A stretch of 44,871 nt of DNA from Anaerolineaceae bacterium (GCA_020845515.1 JADLFQ010000012.1:1-44871), one strand, 5' to 3'. Numbered from the stretch's first letter, positions 26,517 through 35,479 are shown. Notes: generated by a model not told the origin, from the sequence alone. Numbers and translations are program-made.

Positions 26517-27167
26517 ATGGAAATAACATGGTATGGACATTCTTGTTTTCGGCTGAGCGAACGCGGTATGGCAGCAGTAGTGTGCGACCCGTATGATCAC
26601 CGTTCAGTCGGGTACGAGTCGTTAAAACTTAAAGCGGATATCGTTACTATCAGCCATGACGCACCCGGTCACCGGCACACCAACGCAGTCAAGGGGGAGT
26701 ATTACCTCATTGAGGGACCGGGCGAGTACGAGGTCGGCGGGGTGTTTATCACCGGTGTGCAAACCAACGGCGTGAGCAAGAAGAGCAGCAGTGACCCGCG
26801 CAACACCCTGTATGTCATTGATTACAACGGCATCACAGTCGCGCATCTGGGGGCAATAAACCGCGTACCCAGCCAGACCGAAGTAGAGGCTCTTGGATCG
26901 GTGAAGATCGCGCTGGTTCCGGTGGGCGGGGGGTCGAGCTTGAACGCTTCCAAAGCGGCTGAAGTGATCAGCTTACTGGAGCCACAGATTGTCATCCCGA
27001 TGCACTATGCTTCTCCGGCCTGCACTATCAAGCTGGAACCACTCGAGAAGTTTCTCAAGGAAATGGGCTTGAACGATGTACAAGCAGAAACTTCTCTAAA
27101 AGTAACCAGCCCATCCTCTCTGCCCGATGAGACAAAAGTAGTTATTTTAGAACCACCCAAAGGCTAA
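26517..27167 (+). CDS. MBL-fold metal-dependent hydrolase
   Basis: A 216-aa metallo-beta-lactamase-fold protein of the YtkL/UPF0173-like branch. WYGHSCFRL provides the N-terminal signature, followed by VVCDPYDH, VTISHDAPGHRH (metal loop), GPGEYEVGGVFITGVQT and a late VIPMHYASP. Family members are general phosphodiesterase or lactone-type hydrolases of unproven substrate. ATG 26517 was chosen with GGAGG 4 nt upstream; the frame is open to 26481. It is followed after 15 bp by the 100-aa gene. The 250 bp before it hold no supported gene. Confidence 0.82.
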   Translation: MEITWYGHSCFRLSERGMAAVVCDPYDHRSVGYESLKLKADIVTISHDAPGHRHTNAVKGEYYLIEGPGEYEVGGVFITGVQTNGVSKKSSSDPRNTLYVIDYNGITVAHLGAINRVPSQTEVEALGSVKIALVPVGGGSSLNASKAAEVISLLEPQIVIPMHYASPACTIKLEPLEKFLKEMGLNDVQAETSLKVTSPSSLPDETKVVILEPPKG

Positions 27168-27182
27168 TCAGGAGAGTTCCCC

Positions 27183-27485
27183 GTGCCGGTAAAGCTGATC
27201 ATGACTTGGAATATTATACCCGAACGCGAACAAGAGTATTTTGAATTTGTAGTGCGCGAGTTTATTCCGGGCGTTCAGCGGCTGGGTTTTGACCTGACAG
27301 ACGCCTGGGCAACTGTATTCGGCGAACGACCACAAATTCTGGTGGGCGCGGTGCTGCCTTCCAGTTCCGAAGCCCATGCACTGCTGATCTCTCCCGATTG
27401 GTTGAGCCTGAATAACCGCCTATTGGATTTTGTGAATGATTATTCGCAAAAACTGGCGCCAGCAGAAGGTGGTTTTCAGTTCTAA
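27183..27485 (+). CDS. Conserved hypothetical protein, possible dimeric alpha-beta barrel
   Basis: A 100-aa soluble protein starting at GTG with AGGAGA upstream. The pattern of an N-terminal strand (KLIMTWNIIPEREQEYFEFV), a helix and a second strand (PQILVGAVLPSSSEAH) resembles small ferredoxin-like/antibiotic-monooxygenase folds, but no catalytic motif is evident. It lies 15 bp after the MBL hydrolase and 19 bp before mutY, so it belongs to one operon. Confidence 0.6.
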   Translation: MPVKLIMTWNIIPEREQEYFEFVVREFIPGVQRLGFDLTDAWATVFGERPQILVGAVLPSSSEAHALLISPDWLSLNNRLLDFVNDYSQKLAPAEGGFQF

Positions 27486-27504
27486 ACCCTGGCAGACCCA
27501 CAGA

Positions 27505-28584
27505 ATGCCAAGCGAATTTTCCCAGCTTTTATTGCAATGGTATGCACATGCTGCCCGCGCTCTCCCCTGGCGCGAGCGTTCTGATGCCTATAGCATTCTG
27601 GTGTCGGAAATTATGCTCCAGCAAACTCGCGTGGAAACGACAATCCCTTATTTCCAGCGCTGGCTGGAGCGGTTTCCGACCCTCGCCGGCCTGGCAGCAG
27701 CGCCAGAGCAGGAAGTCCTGCGGCTGTGGGAAGGGTTGGGTTACTACAGCAGAGCGCGCAATCTGCACCGGACGGCCCGCCAAGTGGTTGTGGAATATAA
27801 CGGGGTGATCCCCAGTTCCGCAGCGGAACTGGAACGCCTGCCGGGCGTTGGGCGCTACACAGCAGCGGCAGTCGCTTCAATTGCCTTCGGGAAGGATGAA
27901 GCCGCGCTGGATGGCAACATCCGGCGGGTGTTAGCACGTTACTTCAACATCGAGTTGTCGGTTGGCTCTCCGCAGGCGGAGAAGGTTTTTTGGGGTCTTG
28001 CCCGCGAGCATCTGCCGCGCGGGCGTGCCAGCGATTATAACCAGGCGTTGATGGATTTGGGGGCGACCGTTTGCACACCGTGCGCGCCGCGTTGTGAAGC
28101 CTGCCCGTTGGAAGCACTCTGCCAGGCACGCATACTGGGAGTGCAGGAAGCGCGTCCGGTACGGCGGCCCCGCGCAACAATTCCGCACTACATCGTTACC
28201 GCGGCCGTGATCCGCCGCAGCGGGAGAGTCTTGATTGCCCAGCGGCCTTCAACAGGCTTGCTTGGCGGGCTTTGGGAGTTCCCGGGTGGCAAGCAGGAAC
28301 CCGGAGAATCGCTGGTGGACTGCATGACTCGGGAAATCCGGGAAGAACTGGGGGCGGCTGTGCACGTTGGGGTGGCCTTGGGGGTGTATCAACATGCCTA
28401 TACACATTTTCGTATTACCCTGCATGCATTTGCATGTACACTCTTGGAAAAGCAGGAACCGCAGGCGCTGCACGCAAGCGAGATCCGCTGGGTTGCCCCG
28501 GAGGAACTGGGGGATTTTCCAATGGGAAAAGTTGACCGTCAGATCAGCCGGAGCTTGGTGAATCGCACCGAAGCAAAAAAATAA
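27505..28584 (+). CDS. mutY: A/G-specific adenine glycosylase MutY fused to a Nudix domain
   Basis: A 359-aa DNA repair enzyme removing adenine mispaired with 8-oxoguanine. The N-terminal domain has LPWRERSDAYSILVSEIMLQQTRV, the helix-hairpin-helix LPGVGRYTAAAVASIAF, the catalytic Asp in LDGNIRRVLAR and the 4Fe-4S motif C-x6-C-x2-C-x5-C (CTPCAPRCEACPLEALC). The C-terminal domain contains a complete Nudix box (GGKQEPGESLVDCMTREIRE followed by ELG), fitting G-x5-E-x7-RE-x2-EE-x-G. Ordinary MutY C-terminal domains recognise 8-oxoG but lack this catalytic box, so a bifunctional MutY-MutT is possible. ATG 27505 is preferred because the previous gene stops at 27485; the ribosome site is weak. Confidence 0.93.
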   Translation: MPSEFSQLLLQWYAHAARALPWRERSDAYSILVSEIMLQQTRVETTIPYFQRWLERFPTLAGLAAAPEQEVLRLWEGLGYYSRARNLHRTARQVVVEYNGVIPSSAAELERLPGVGRYTAAAVASIAFGKDEAALDGNIRRVLARYFNIELSVGSPQAEKVFWGLAREHLPRGRASDYNQALMDLGATVCTPCAPRCEACPLEALCQARILGVQEARPVRRPRATIPHYIVTAAVIRRSGRVLIAQRPSTGLLGGLWEFPGGKQEPGESLVDCMTREIREELGAAVHVGVALGVYQHAYTHFRITLHAFACTLLEKQEPQALHASEIRWVAPEELGDFPMGKVDRQISRSLVNRTEAKK

Positions 28585-28617
28585 CCTGCCGGCGGGGTGC
28601 GCGATGGAGGAAGTAAG

Positions 28618-29289
28618 ATGAAACCCAAAGCCCTGGATGAAGCCCGCTCCAGAATGGTACAGGAGCAGATTGACCGCCGCGGGCTGCATAACCAACGATT
28701 GCTTGATGCATTTCTAAAAGTCCCGCGCCACCTCTTTGTCCCTGAAGAAGCTATCGAATACGCATATAACGACGAGCCGCTGCCAATTTCATGCGGCCAA
28801 ACGATCTCTCAGCCGTATATCGTTGCACTGATGACTAGTTTGCTTGACCTGCATGGCGGAGAAAATGTTTTGGAGATCGGCGCCGGCTCAGGCTACCAGG
28901 CTGCCATTCTGGCGGAGATGACAAAAACGGTACACTCTGTGGAATACCATGCCGCGCTGGCCGAAGGTGCCCAAAAAGCACTGAATGGGGCCGGGTATGG
29001 TCGGGTGCAAGTGCATGTTGGGGATGGATCGCTGGGTTGGCCGGAGAGCGCGCCCTACCAGGGTATTGTGGTAACGGCGGCCGCGCCCAAAGCTCCGCAC
29101 CCGCTGCTTAACCAGCTTGACGATGGTGGAAAACTGGTGCTGCCAGTCGGTGCGCGTGGTCGCCAGGAATTGCAGGTATGGGAACGCCGCGGAGCGAATT
29201 TCACACATGAGAGCATCATCCCTGTTTCTTTTGTGCCGCTGCGGGGAGAATATGGATGGAGCGAAGAACAATGGCCTTTAAGTTTGTAA
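28618..29289 (+). CDS. pcm: Protein-L-isoaspartate O-methyltransferase
   Basis: A 223-aa SAM-dependent enzyme that repairs isoaspartyl residues in damaged proteins. Motifs are MVQEQIDRRGL, VPRHLFVPEE, GQTISQPYIVALM (the isoaspartate-binding loop) and SAM motif I VLEIGAGSGYQAAIL. Length is normal. ATG 28618 has GGAGG upstream at good spacing; the GTG at 28597 has none. It lies 33 bp after mutY and its end overlaps the start of the phosphoesterase gene. Confidence 0.92.
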   Translation: MKPKALDEARSRMVQEQIDRRGLHNQRLLDAFLKVPRHLFVPEEAIEYAYNDEPLPISCGQTISQPYIVALMTSLLDLHGGENVLEIGAGSGYQAAILAEMTKTVHSVEYHAALAEGAQKALNGAGYGRVQVHVGDGSLGWPESAPYQGIVVTAAAPKAPHPLLNQLDDGGKLVLPVGARGRQELQVWERRGANFTHESIIPVSFVPLRGEYGWSEEQWPLSL

Positions 29290-30335
29290 GCACATATAAA
29301 CAGGGTATGCGGTTGGGGGTTTTTTGTCTCCTTCTGGCAACCGGCTGCAGTACGGTTATGCCGCAAGCAGTTGCATCCGCCGCACCCACAGCAGAGATCT
29401 CCGCGGCCGCACCACCCGCGCCGGCAAACACACTTGAACCCACCGCGAGCGCGTCGCCAGCGCCAACAGAAACGCCATCCCCCACAGTCACGCCTGCACC
29501 GCTCGTCCCGAACCTGGAGCACATCGTCTTCATCCTCTTTGAAAACAAAGAGTTCTCCACCGTAATCGGCAACCCGCAGATGCCAACATTCAACCGCTAC
29601 GCAAGGGAGAACACACTCCTGGGTGAGCACTATGCCATTCTGCATCCGAGCCTGCCAAACTATATTGCCCTGGTGGGAGGTGACACCTTCGGGATCACGA
29701 CCAACTACCCTGAGATTGTGATTGATGCGCCCGCCATAACGGACTTTGTTGAATTGAGCGGGCGCACCTGGAAGACCTATCAGGAGAGCATGCCGGAGCC
29801 ATGCTACCTGCAGGACACGCTCAGCTACGTACAAAAGCATAATCCCTTCATCTTCTTCAAATCCATTCGGGAAAATCCGGAGCGCTGCCGGGCGCATGTT
29901 GTCCCCATGGAAGCGTTGGAGGCAGATCTCCAGCAGGGTACGCTGCCGAACTATGTTTTCATTACACCCAACCTGTGTCACTCAGCACACGATACATACA
30001 GCCGCCCCGAAGAATGCAATCTGCGGGTAGTGGATGATTGGCTGGCGGGGGTGCTGGACCGTCTGACGGCTTACCCAGGTCTGCTCGACAATGGTGTGAT
30101 CATCCTCACGTGGGATGAAGGACAGGGGGAGCATACTTGCTGTGGATTGGAAACCGGCGGGGGGCGCATTCCGACTGTGTTGATTTCCAACCAGGTACAA
30201 GCAGGCTTCCTGGACTCCACTCCGTATACGCACTATTCGGTGCTGCGCACCATCGCCGAGGCATGGACGCTGCCGTTGCTGGGCTATGCCGCCGATGCGG
30301 AAAAGGCGCCGCTCATTCTGGCGCCCTGGCAGTAG
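29256..30335 (+). CDS. Secreted phosphoesterase/acid phosphatase-family lipoprotein
   Basis: A 359-aa exported protein with signal peptide, lipobox LLLATGC (Cys about residue 31), a long Ala/Pro/Thr linker (about 35-85) and a phosphoesterase domain of the phospholipase C/acid phosphatase superfamily. HIVFILFENKEFSTVIG (metal-binding Glu-Asn), HPSLPNYIALVGGDTFG (candidate nucleophile Ser) and VIILTWDEGQGEH (metal Asp/Glu) are visible. It likely hydrolyses phosphate esters at the cell surface. ATG 29256 has GGGGAG 7 nt upstream and overlaps pcm by 34 nt; ATG 29271 or 29307 are alternatives just before the hydrophobic segment. Confidence 0.82.
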   Translation: MERRTMAFKFVSTYKQGMRLGVFCLLLATGCSTVMPQAVASAAPTAEISAAAPPAPANTLEPTASASPAPTETPSPTVTPAPLVPNLEHIVFILFENKEFSTVIGNPQMPTFNRYARENTLLGEHYAILHPSLPNYIALVGGDTFGITTNYPEIVIDAPAITDFVELSGRTWKTYQESMPEPCYLQDTLSYVQKHNPFIFFKSIRENPERCRAHVVPMEALEADLQQGTLPNYVFITPNLCHSAHDTYSRPEECNLRVVDDWLAGVLDRLTAYPGLLDNGVIILTWDEGQGEHTCCGLETGGGRIPTVLISNQVQAGFLDSTPYTHYSVLRTIAEAWTLPLLGYAADAEKAPLILAPWQ

Positions 30336-30387
30336 CAGCTACACAAGGTTCCAATAAGTGGAGTACACCGCCTCCCTTACGAAAAAA

Positions 30388-30417
30388 ATAAGCCGGTGAC
30401 TCTACAAGCCGGCTTAT
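30388..30417 (-). terminator. Intrinsic terminator of the RNase J gene (bidirectional position)
   Basis: ATAAGCCGG (30388-30396) pairs with CCGGCTTAT (30409-30417) around a 12-nt loop. On the minus strand it is followed by a run of seven Ts. It lies between the convergent phosphoesterase and RNase J genes, 33 bp past the RNase J stop, and may also stop plus-strand transcripts. Confidence 0.85.
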
Positions 30418-30449
30418 CATATTATCTGATGTCGTAAAAAAGGAACTGC

Positions 30450-32093
30450 CTACACTCGGATTACCTGAACAAACACGCGCGGTGAGCGGCGGGTCTTCTC
30501 ATAGAGGTAGTTTCGCACCAATTGCTCAACGTCCTTTTGCAGTTTCCCATTCGAATACGCCGCCTTTTCGGCTACACGATTTTTTACTTCGTCAAAAATT
30601 TCACTGGCTTCACCGTTCAAAATAAAGCCCTGACTGAAGATGCTGGGGGGTTGGATCAGCCCTCCACCGGAATATTTATCCACTGCCAGATTAATCAGAA
30701 CAAAGCCATCCTGGGCAAGCATTTCGCGCTCACGCATGATGTCATAGTCCACAGTGCCGACACCGGAACCATCCACAAAAATATTGGCCGTGGGAACCCG
30801 TGCACCGAGTTCAATTTTATTTTTGGTCAGTACAATTGACTGCCCGTTTTCCACCACCAGGATGTTCTCAGCGGGGATACCCATCTGCTGGCCGATCTTG
30901 GCATGCTGTTTCAACTGACGCAGTTCGCCATGTATGGGAATAAGAAAGCGCGGCTTCACCAGGTTAATCAGGAGTTTCATCTCCTCCTGGCTGGCGTGTC
31001 CAGAGACGTGCACAGGCATAATCGCTTCGTACAGCACTTCTGCACCGCGCTCGAAGAGGCGGTTGATCGTGTTGTAAACATTTTCCTCATTACCCGGGAT
31101 AGGATGAGAAGAAAGCACAACCGTATCGCCGGGCTGGATATCAAACTGGCGATAGTTGCCATTGGAAAGACGGCCCAGAATGGAGGAGGGTTCGCCTTGT
31201 GAGCCGGTACACATAATAACAACTTCTTCGTCAGGCAGACCAAGCACCTGATCGAGATTGACAATCAGGTTATCAGGAATGTCCAGATAGCCAAGTTTGC
31301 GGGCCATTTTGACGTTGTCTACCATGCTGGTGCCGGCAAACGCCAGCTTGCGGTTGAACTTTGCAGCGGCGTTGGCGACCTGCTGCATACGCGAGATCAG
31401 CGAAGCAAAGCTCGCCAGGATGATGCGCCCTTTGGCCAGCATGAAAACCTGATCGAGCGCCTGATCTACCACACGCTCCGAAGGCGTCCAGCCGGAGCGT
31501 TCAGCGTTGGTGGAATCTGCCAGCAGAGCCAAAACGCCGCGCTGGGAGAACTCCGCAAGCTTTGCAAAATCGGCCGGTCTGTTATCCACCGGGGTGTGGT
31601 CGAACTTGTAGTCGCCAGAATGAACAATAAGACCAGCCGGGGTGGTAATGCCCAGCCCAACCCCATCAGGGATCGAGTGGCAAATGTGGAAAAACTCCAC
31701 CTGAAATGGTCCCGCCTGAATAGTCTCCCCGGCCTGAACCGTGTTCAGTTTGGCTTTGTTGAGCACACCGGAGCGGGCAAGTTTAACCTCTAACAGGCCG
31801 CGCGTCAGGGGTGTAGCATAAATGGGCGCGGGGATCTCCTCGACGATATGCTTGATCGCGCCGATATGATCTTCGTGGCCGTGTGTGATAATAATGCCTG
31901 CAATACGGTCAACCTTGTCAAGCAAAAACTGGATATCGGGGATAATATAGTCCACGCCCGGCATAGTGCTATCCGGGAACATTAAACCAGCATCAACGAT
32001 GAGGTACTCGTCGCCGTATTGGTACACCATCATATTTCTCCCCACTTCCCCCAAACCACCCAGGGGGATGATGCGTAAAACTTCTTCTTTCAT
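30450..32093 (-). CDS. rnj: Ribonuclease J
   Basis: A 547-aa MBL/beta-CASP ribonuclease with 5'-exo and endonuclease activity in mRNA decay and rRNA maturation. It begins LRIIPLGGLGEVGRNMMVYQYG, has the metal motif HGHEDHIGA, GDYKFDHTPVD, the beta-CASP region CTGSQGEPSSILGRLSNG, SSHPIPGNE, VSGHASQEEMKLL and PIHGELRQLKQHA, and a full C-terminal dimerisation domain ending RSPRVFVQVIRV. Length is normal. ATG follows GAGGTG with 7-nt spacing. A hairpin in the leader (32117-32147) lies just before the ribosome site. Confidence 0.95.
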   Translation of the reverse strand: MKEEVLRIIPLGGLGEVGRNMMVYQYGDEYLIVDAGLMFPDSTMPGVDYIIPDIQFLLDKVDRIAGIIITHGHEDHIGAIKHIVEEIPAPIYATPLTRGLLEVKLARSGVLNKAKLNTVQAGETIQAGPFQVEFFHICHSIPDGVGLGITTPAGLIVHSGDYKFDHTPVDNRPADFAKLAEFSQRGVLALLADSTNAERSGWTPSERVVDQALDQVFMLAKGRIILASFASLISRMQQVANAAAKFNRKLAFAGTSMVDNVKMARKLGYLDIPDNLIVNLDQVLGLPDEEVVIMCTGSQGEPSSILGRLSNGNYRQFDIQPGDTVVLSSHPIPGNEENVYNTINRLFERGAEVLYEAIMPVHVSGHASQEEMKLLINLVKPRFLIPIHGELRQLKQHAKIGQQMGIPAENILVVENGQSIVLTKNKIELGARVPTANIFVDGSGVGTVDYDIMREREMLAQDGFVLINLAVDKYSGGGLIQPPSIFSQGFILNGEASEIFDEVKNRVAEKAAYSNGKLQKDVEQLVRNYLYEKTRRSPRVFVQVIRV

Positions 32094-32116
32094 GTAAAAA
32101 CACCTCTTTTTAAAAG

Positions 32117-32147
32117 CATACCCCGGCTTACGTGCACCCGGGGTATG
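32117..32147 (-). promoter_or_regulatory. Hairpin in the RNase J leader
   Basis: A perfect 10-bp stem CATACCCCGG/CCGGGGTATG with an 11-nt loop, ending 23 nt before the RNase J start codon. No U-run follows at once (CTTTTAAAAAG), so it is not a classic terminator. A stable 5' stem near the ribosome site fits autoregulation, protecting or exposing the message to RNase J itself. The remainder of the 32148-32390 gap shows no gene. Confidence 0.5.
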
Positions 32148-32390
32148 TAAAATAATTCAAAACCTAGTCTCTTAAAACAAAGTAAAGAAAACCAAAAACT
32201 CAGGTACTGGTTAAGAATATAACATAGTCAGAAGGTTTTGTCAAAATTAATTTTTATATCATTTCCAAAAGATCAAAAAAATCAATCATGCAGCAGGCTT
32301 TTACAGCCAGGGGTAAGGTTCTCCTTTTAGCCGTTTCACCAATTGCTTATACAGCAAAACCGGGCGACCGGGAAATGACAGGCAGTTTGG

Positions 32391-33554
32391 CTAATAGACG
32401 ATGAAGTTCCCCAATAAATAGATTGCAAAGTAGCTTACAACCCCAACGGATAGCGCCGCTCCAAGTCCCACAAAAAATGGCCTGATCCCCATTCCTCTAA
32501 ATCGCCTTAAGTTTGTACTCAACCCAACGCCTGCCAGCGCCACCACCAGGAAATTGTCCCCCCAATTCTGGGCGAGGGCAATTGTACTCTTCCAGGCATC
32601 CAACTCCAACAGCCCAAAAGCCTTTCCATTCGCGTTAATGCCCGCATCGCCAACTGAGCGCGCCAGCGCCATCAGCAGAAACCCCAAGATAAACATGGGC
32701 AGCAACTTGCCAATGGAGGCCAACCGGTTGGGCTGGTCTGTCGTTTGTTTGGTTTTTCTATAGGCATAAGTTAAAAATGGGATGATGACGCCCATGGACA
32801 TATTTCGAACAAGTTTTGTCACGGTGGCCACATTTAAGGCAAGCGGTTTGGCGAAGGTGTCGGCGTACACTTTCGCAGCGCCGACCACCTGCGAAGTGTC
32901 ATGGATGGATGTCCCCAGAAACAAGCCTATTTTTACTGCATCGCCGGAAAAAAGAAAGTTGGCTAAATACGGATAAGCTACAGTGGCGATTAACCCGAAG
33001 ATTGTGATGACTGCCACCGCGTAGGCGGTTTCCTCCTCTTCCGCCTCGATGGCTGGGCTGGTTGCCACAATGGCGGTGACGCCGCAAACAGATGTTCCTA
33101 CAGCGATCAGGGTGCCAATCCGGCTTGGTAAATTAAGCTTTTTATTAATCAGCGTAGTGATTAACAGCGCGCTGGCGATGCAAATAATGACGATTGGCAC
33201 GCCATATACCCCGAGGCGGAGAACATCGAACACGGTCAGACGGATACCCAGAAGAATAATCCCAAAACGCAAAATTTTGCCCACAGAAAACCGGATGCCG
33301 GGGGTGAGTATCTCAAAAGTCGGCATGACCGAAGTGATCATTATGCCCAACAGGATTGCTACAAGAATGGGGGCAATGGGTGACTTTTCAAATCCAAGCA
33401 ACTCGATGCCGATATATCTGCTGAGCAAAAAGCTGACCCAGGCCAGCAGCGCCACGGCGGTGACCCCTGGCAGTAATTCGAACAAATTTCTTGTCCATAA
33501 TCTTGGCGCAAAGCTCGTTTTTATTTTGAGGAACAGCGTGTTTTCTTTTTTCAT
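32391..33554 (-). CDS. YeiH/YadS-type putative sulfate exporter family membrane protein
   Basis: A 387-aa polytopic inner-membrane protein with about ten hydrophobic helices. Family marks are SPIAPILVAILLGIM, PGIRFSVGKILRFGIILLG, the signature RIGTLIAVGTSVCGVTAIVA followed by TSPAIEAEEEETAYAVA, and GLFLGTSIHDTSQVVGAAK. This family (PF03601) is annotated as a putative sulfate exporter; the substrate has little experimental support. It starts with ATG after AAGGA. A weak promoter (TTGACG, 18 bp, GATATT at 33634-33663) stands upstream. Confidence 0.9.
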   Translation of the reverse strand: MKKENTLFLKIKTSFAPRLWTRNLFELLPGVTAVALLAWVSFLLSRYIGIELLGFEKSPIAPILVAILLGIMITSVMPTFEILTPGIRFSVGKILRFGIILLGIRLTVFDVLRLGVYGVPIVIICIASALLITTLINKKLNLPSRIGTLIAVGTSVCGVTAIVATSPAIEAEEEETAYAVAVITIFGLIATVAYPYLANFLFSGDAVKIGLFLGTSIHDTSQVVGAAKVYADTFAKPLALNVATVTKLVRNMSMGVIIPFLTYAYRKTKQTTDQPNRLASIGKLLPMFILGFLLMALARSVGDAGINANGKAFGLLELDAWKSTIALAQNWGDNFLVVALAGVGLSTNLRRFRGMGIRPFFVGLGAALSVGVVSYFAIYLLGNFIVY

Positions 33555-33633
33555 TGGGTCCTTACCGATATTTTGAGGGTCTGGTCTGAGCTTCTTAACT
33601 TAAGAATTTGAGCTTATTTTAAATTCTTTTTCC

Positions 33634-33663
33634 AATATCCGCCTGAATCTTATTCTCCGTCAA
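33634..33663 (-). promoter_or_regulatory. Weak promoter of the YeiH-type gene
   Basis: On the minus strand TTGACG (33658-33663), an 18-bp spacer and GATATT (33634-33639). The hexamers are imperfect. The remaining 33555-33896 gap contains the left copy of a 48-bp direct repeat and no gene. Confidence 0.35.
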
Positions 33664-33699
33664 GTCGCGCTCTTTAGTTTAAATCATTAATAGAAAAAC

Positions 33700-33747
33700 T
33701 TCTCAGTTTAGACCATAATTTGTTTCATAAATTTAATCAACTGATTT
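33700..33747. repeat. Left copy of 48-bp direct repeat around the Pot cassette
   Basis: Bases 33700-33747 match 40573-40620 at constant offset 6873, with four mismatches in the first 14 bases and a perfect 34-bp core (33714-33747). The core ends in AATCA-AC-TGATT-type dyad symmetry. It lies upstream of the YeiH-type gene, on the far side of the Pot cassette. Confidence 0.9.
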
Positions 33748-33896
33748 GGGAGTGGCTAATAATTGGGCCAGAGTGATAAAATCCAGGCATAATCCAATGT
33801 TCAAAATATCACCGAACCGAACGGCAAAACCGAACCGGAAAAACAGGGGGCGGCAGCCAGCGCTACCACCAAAATATTTAGAGAATTTTTTGTTTG

Positions 33897-34853
33897 CTAA
33901 AAAACATCACCATCTCGGGCAGAAACCACCTCGCCGCTGAAATACTGTTTCACTTCGTTGACCAGGATGTCTGGATCGTAGGGTTCGGAATAATTTTGTT
34001 CGTGATGCAGAACTACTGTTTTTACATTTGCCTGTGAGGCGAACTCCGCCAATCGGCGTGATTGCATATGAAATATCTTGGCAATGTTTTTTTGATCTCC
34101 ACGCCACGGTGTATCTACTAACTCATTATTCACGGGGGAAGCATCACTGAATAGAATATCCGCATCTCTGGCAGCCTCAAGGTAGCTATCACTTTCAATT
34201 CCATCTCCCGCCCAGATAATGATGCGTTCATTGTTGGAGAAACGGTATCCAAAATTCTGTTTGAATCCCCCGTGAGGGTGATGAAACGCTTCAATCTTCA
34301 TATTTTCATCTGAATAAACCAGTCCTGGCTGTGCAATTTCATGCGCCGTGGCTCGCCAACCAATATCATCCTTTTGTTCAGGCCCATGAACACGCTCCTC
34401 AATATCAGCCTGGTCGGCTTCCAGAAGAGATTCTACAAGATTTTTAACTCCAATTGGGCCATAGATTTCAATTGGTCTTGTGCGACCATGGATCCATGGC
34501 AACAAGATCAAGCTGGGAAGGCCTGCCGCATGGTCAGAATGGAGGTGGGTAATAAAAAGCCGTGTCAGGTTGTTAGGGGACAGGGCGTTTATCATCATCT
34601 CGTTATGGGCAATGGCTGCGTTTGCAACCGCCCGCCAGATTCCATCCCCTGCATCAATCAGATAGGGGGTCTGGTTGGCAATAACGGCGCCGCCAGGCCC
34701 ATATCGATGAGGAGTCGGCTCCGGCTTTCCTGAGCCCAGCATAACAGCGAAAGTGTTGATGCCAGCGGGAGCAAAGATGCGGGGTTGGCCGGGGTCGGTC
34801 CATATTTCTCTGGCCCGATAAACGCTGGAATATTGAGCATTTTTATTTTCCAT
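33897..34853 (-). CDS. MBL-fold hydrolase, RNase Z-like
   Basis: A 318-aa MBL-fold protein of the RNase Z/arylsulfatase-like group. Zinc-binding motif HLHSDHAAGL, PYLIDAGDGIW, FHHPHGGFKQNFGYRF, the Asp of WAGDGIES and a late VLHHEQNYSEP are seen. It lacks an evident flexible exosite arm of true tRNA RNase Z, so a small-molecule ester/phosphodiester hydrolase is more likely. It lies 17 bp downstream of the XRE regulator on the same strand, so the two are co-expressed and probably act on the substrate of the divergent transporter. Confidence 0.82.
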   Translation of the reverse strand: MENKNAQYSSVYRAREIWTDPGQPRIFAPAGINTFAVMLGSGKPEPTPHRYGPGGAVIANQTPYLIDAGDGIWRAVANAAIAHNEMMINALSPNNLTRLFITHLHSDHAAGLPSLILLPWIHGRTRPIEIYGPIGVKNLVESLLEADQADIEERVHGPEQKDDIGWRATAHEIAQPGLVYSDENMKIEAFHHPHGGFKQNFGYRFSNNERIIIWAGDGIESDSYLEAARDADILFSDASPVNNELVDTPWRGDQKNIAKIFHMQSRRLAEFASQANVKTVVLHHEQNYSEPYDPDILVNEVKQYFSGEVVSARDGDVF

Positions 34854-34870
34854 TGGTGATTCCTTTTGAG

Positions 34871-35479
34871 TTACATATTGGTTGTCTGATCAGGATCTCG
34901 AGAGCGCGGCCTTTTTACAGGAGGGGTGATAACAGTCAGAAACACAACTTCTTCATCGGAGAATGCTTCATATTTTTGTAATGAGTTACCATCATAGTAT
35001 AGAAAACGACCGCTTCGAAGGATATGTTCACCCGAGGTCAGGGTAATTTTAAGTTCCCCTTCCAGTATGTAAACGATTTGTTCAGTAGGTTCATCCAAGG
35101 GGAAGACTTCCGCACATGCCCCAGGCAGCATACGTGTTCTTAATATTTCCATTTTTCGACCAAAATCGCGGTAAAGCATATCAAGTTTCCTGTTCTGAGG
35201 AGGCATTTTCGTTGTGTCAGATGATTGTTCCACAGACGCTGGCGGCGTAGATCCTTCCTGTTCAAATTTATTATCCAGAAAGGTACTCATAGGTGCTTGA
35301 AGTGCTTCAGCTATTCGAATAAGCGTTGCCAGAGAGGGGGTACTCTTCCCTTGCTCAACCTGTCCAATAAAACCAGCAGTTAGGTTCGCTTTTTCAGCCA
35401 ATTCACGCATACTAAATCCCAGTACTTTCCGGCGGCGTCTGATTCGAATGCCAATGTCGAAATTTGTTTTATCACTCAT
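34871..35479 (-). CDS. XRE family regulator with C-terminal cupin domain
   Basis: A 202-aa regulator. The N-terminal HTH_3 is RIRRRRKVLGFSMRELAEKANLTAGFIGQVEQGKSTPSL-like (about residues 10-65) and the C-terminal cupin (about 110-195) shows EVFPLDEPTEQIVYILEGEL and GRFLYYDGNSLQKYEA. This architecture includes PuuR-type repressors of polyamine and other catabolic operons. It diverges from the transporter operon with back-to-back promoters in the shared 600-bp gap, so it most likely controls both directions in response to the imported compound. Confidence 0.9.
   Translation of the reverse strand: MSDKTNFDIGIRIRRRRKVLGFSMRELAEKANLTAGFIGQVEQGKSTPSLATLIRIAEALQAPMSTFLDNKFEQEGSTPPASVEQSSDTTKMPPQNRKLDMLYRDFGRKMEILRTRMLPGACAEVFPLDEPTEQIVYILEGELKITLTSGEHILRSGRFLYYDGNSLQKYEAFSDEEVVFLTVITPPVKRPRSRDPDQTTNM

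Noticed and set aside
29055-29981. 308-aa antisense frame
   Set aside because: It lies opposite the well-supported pcm and phosphoesterase genes, has low-complexity Cys/Gly/Arg composition and no motif.
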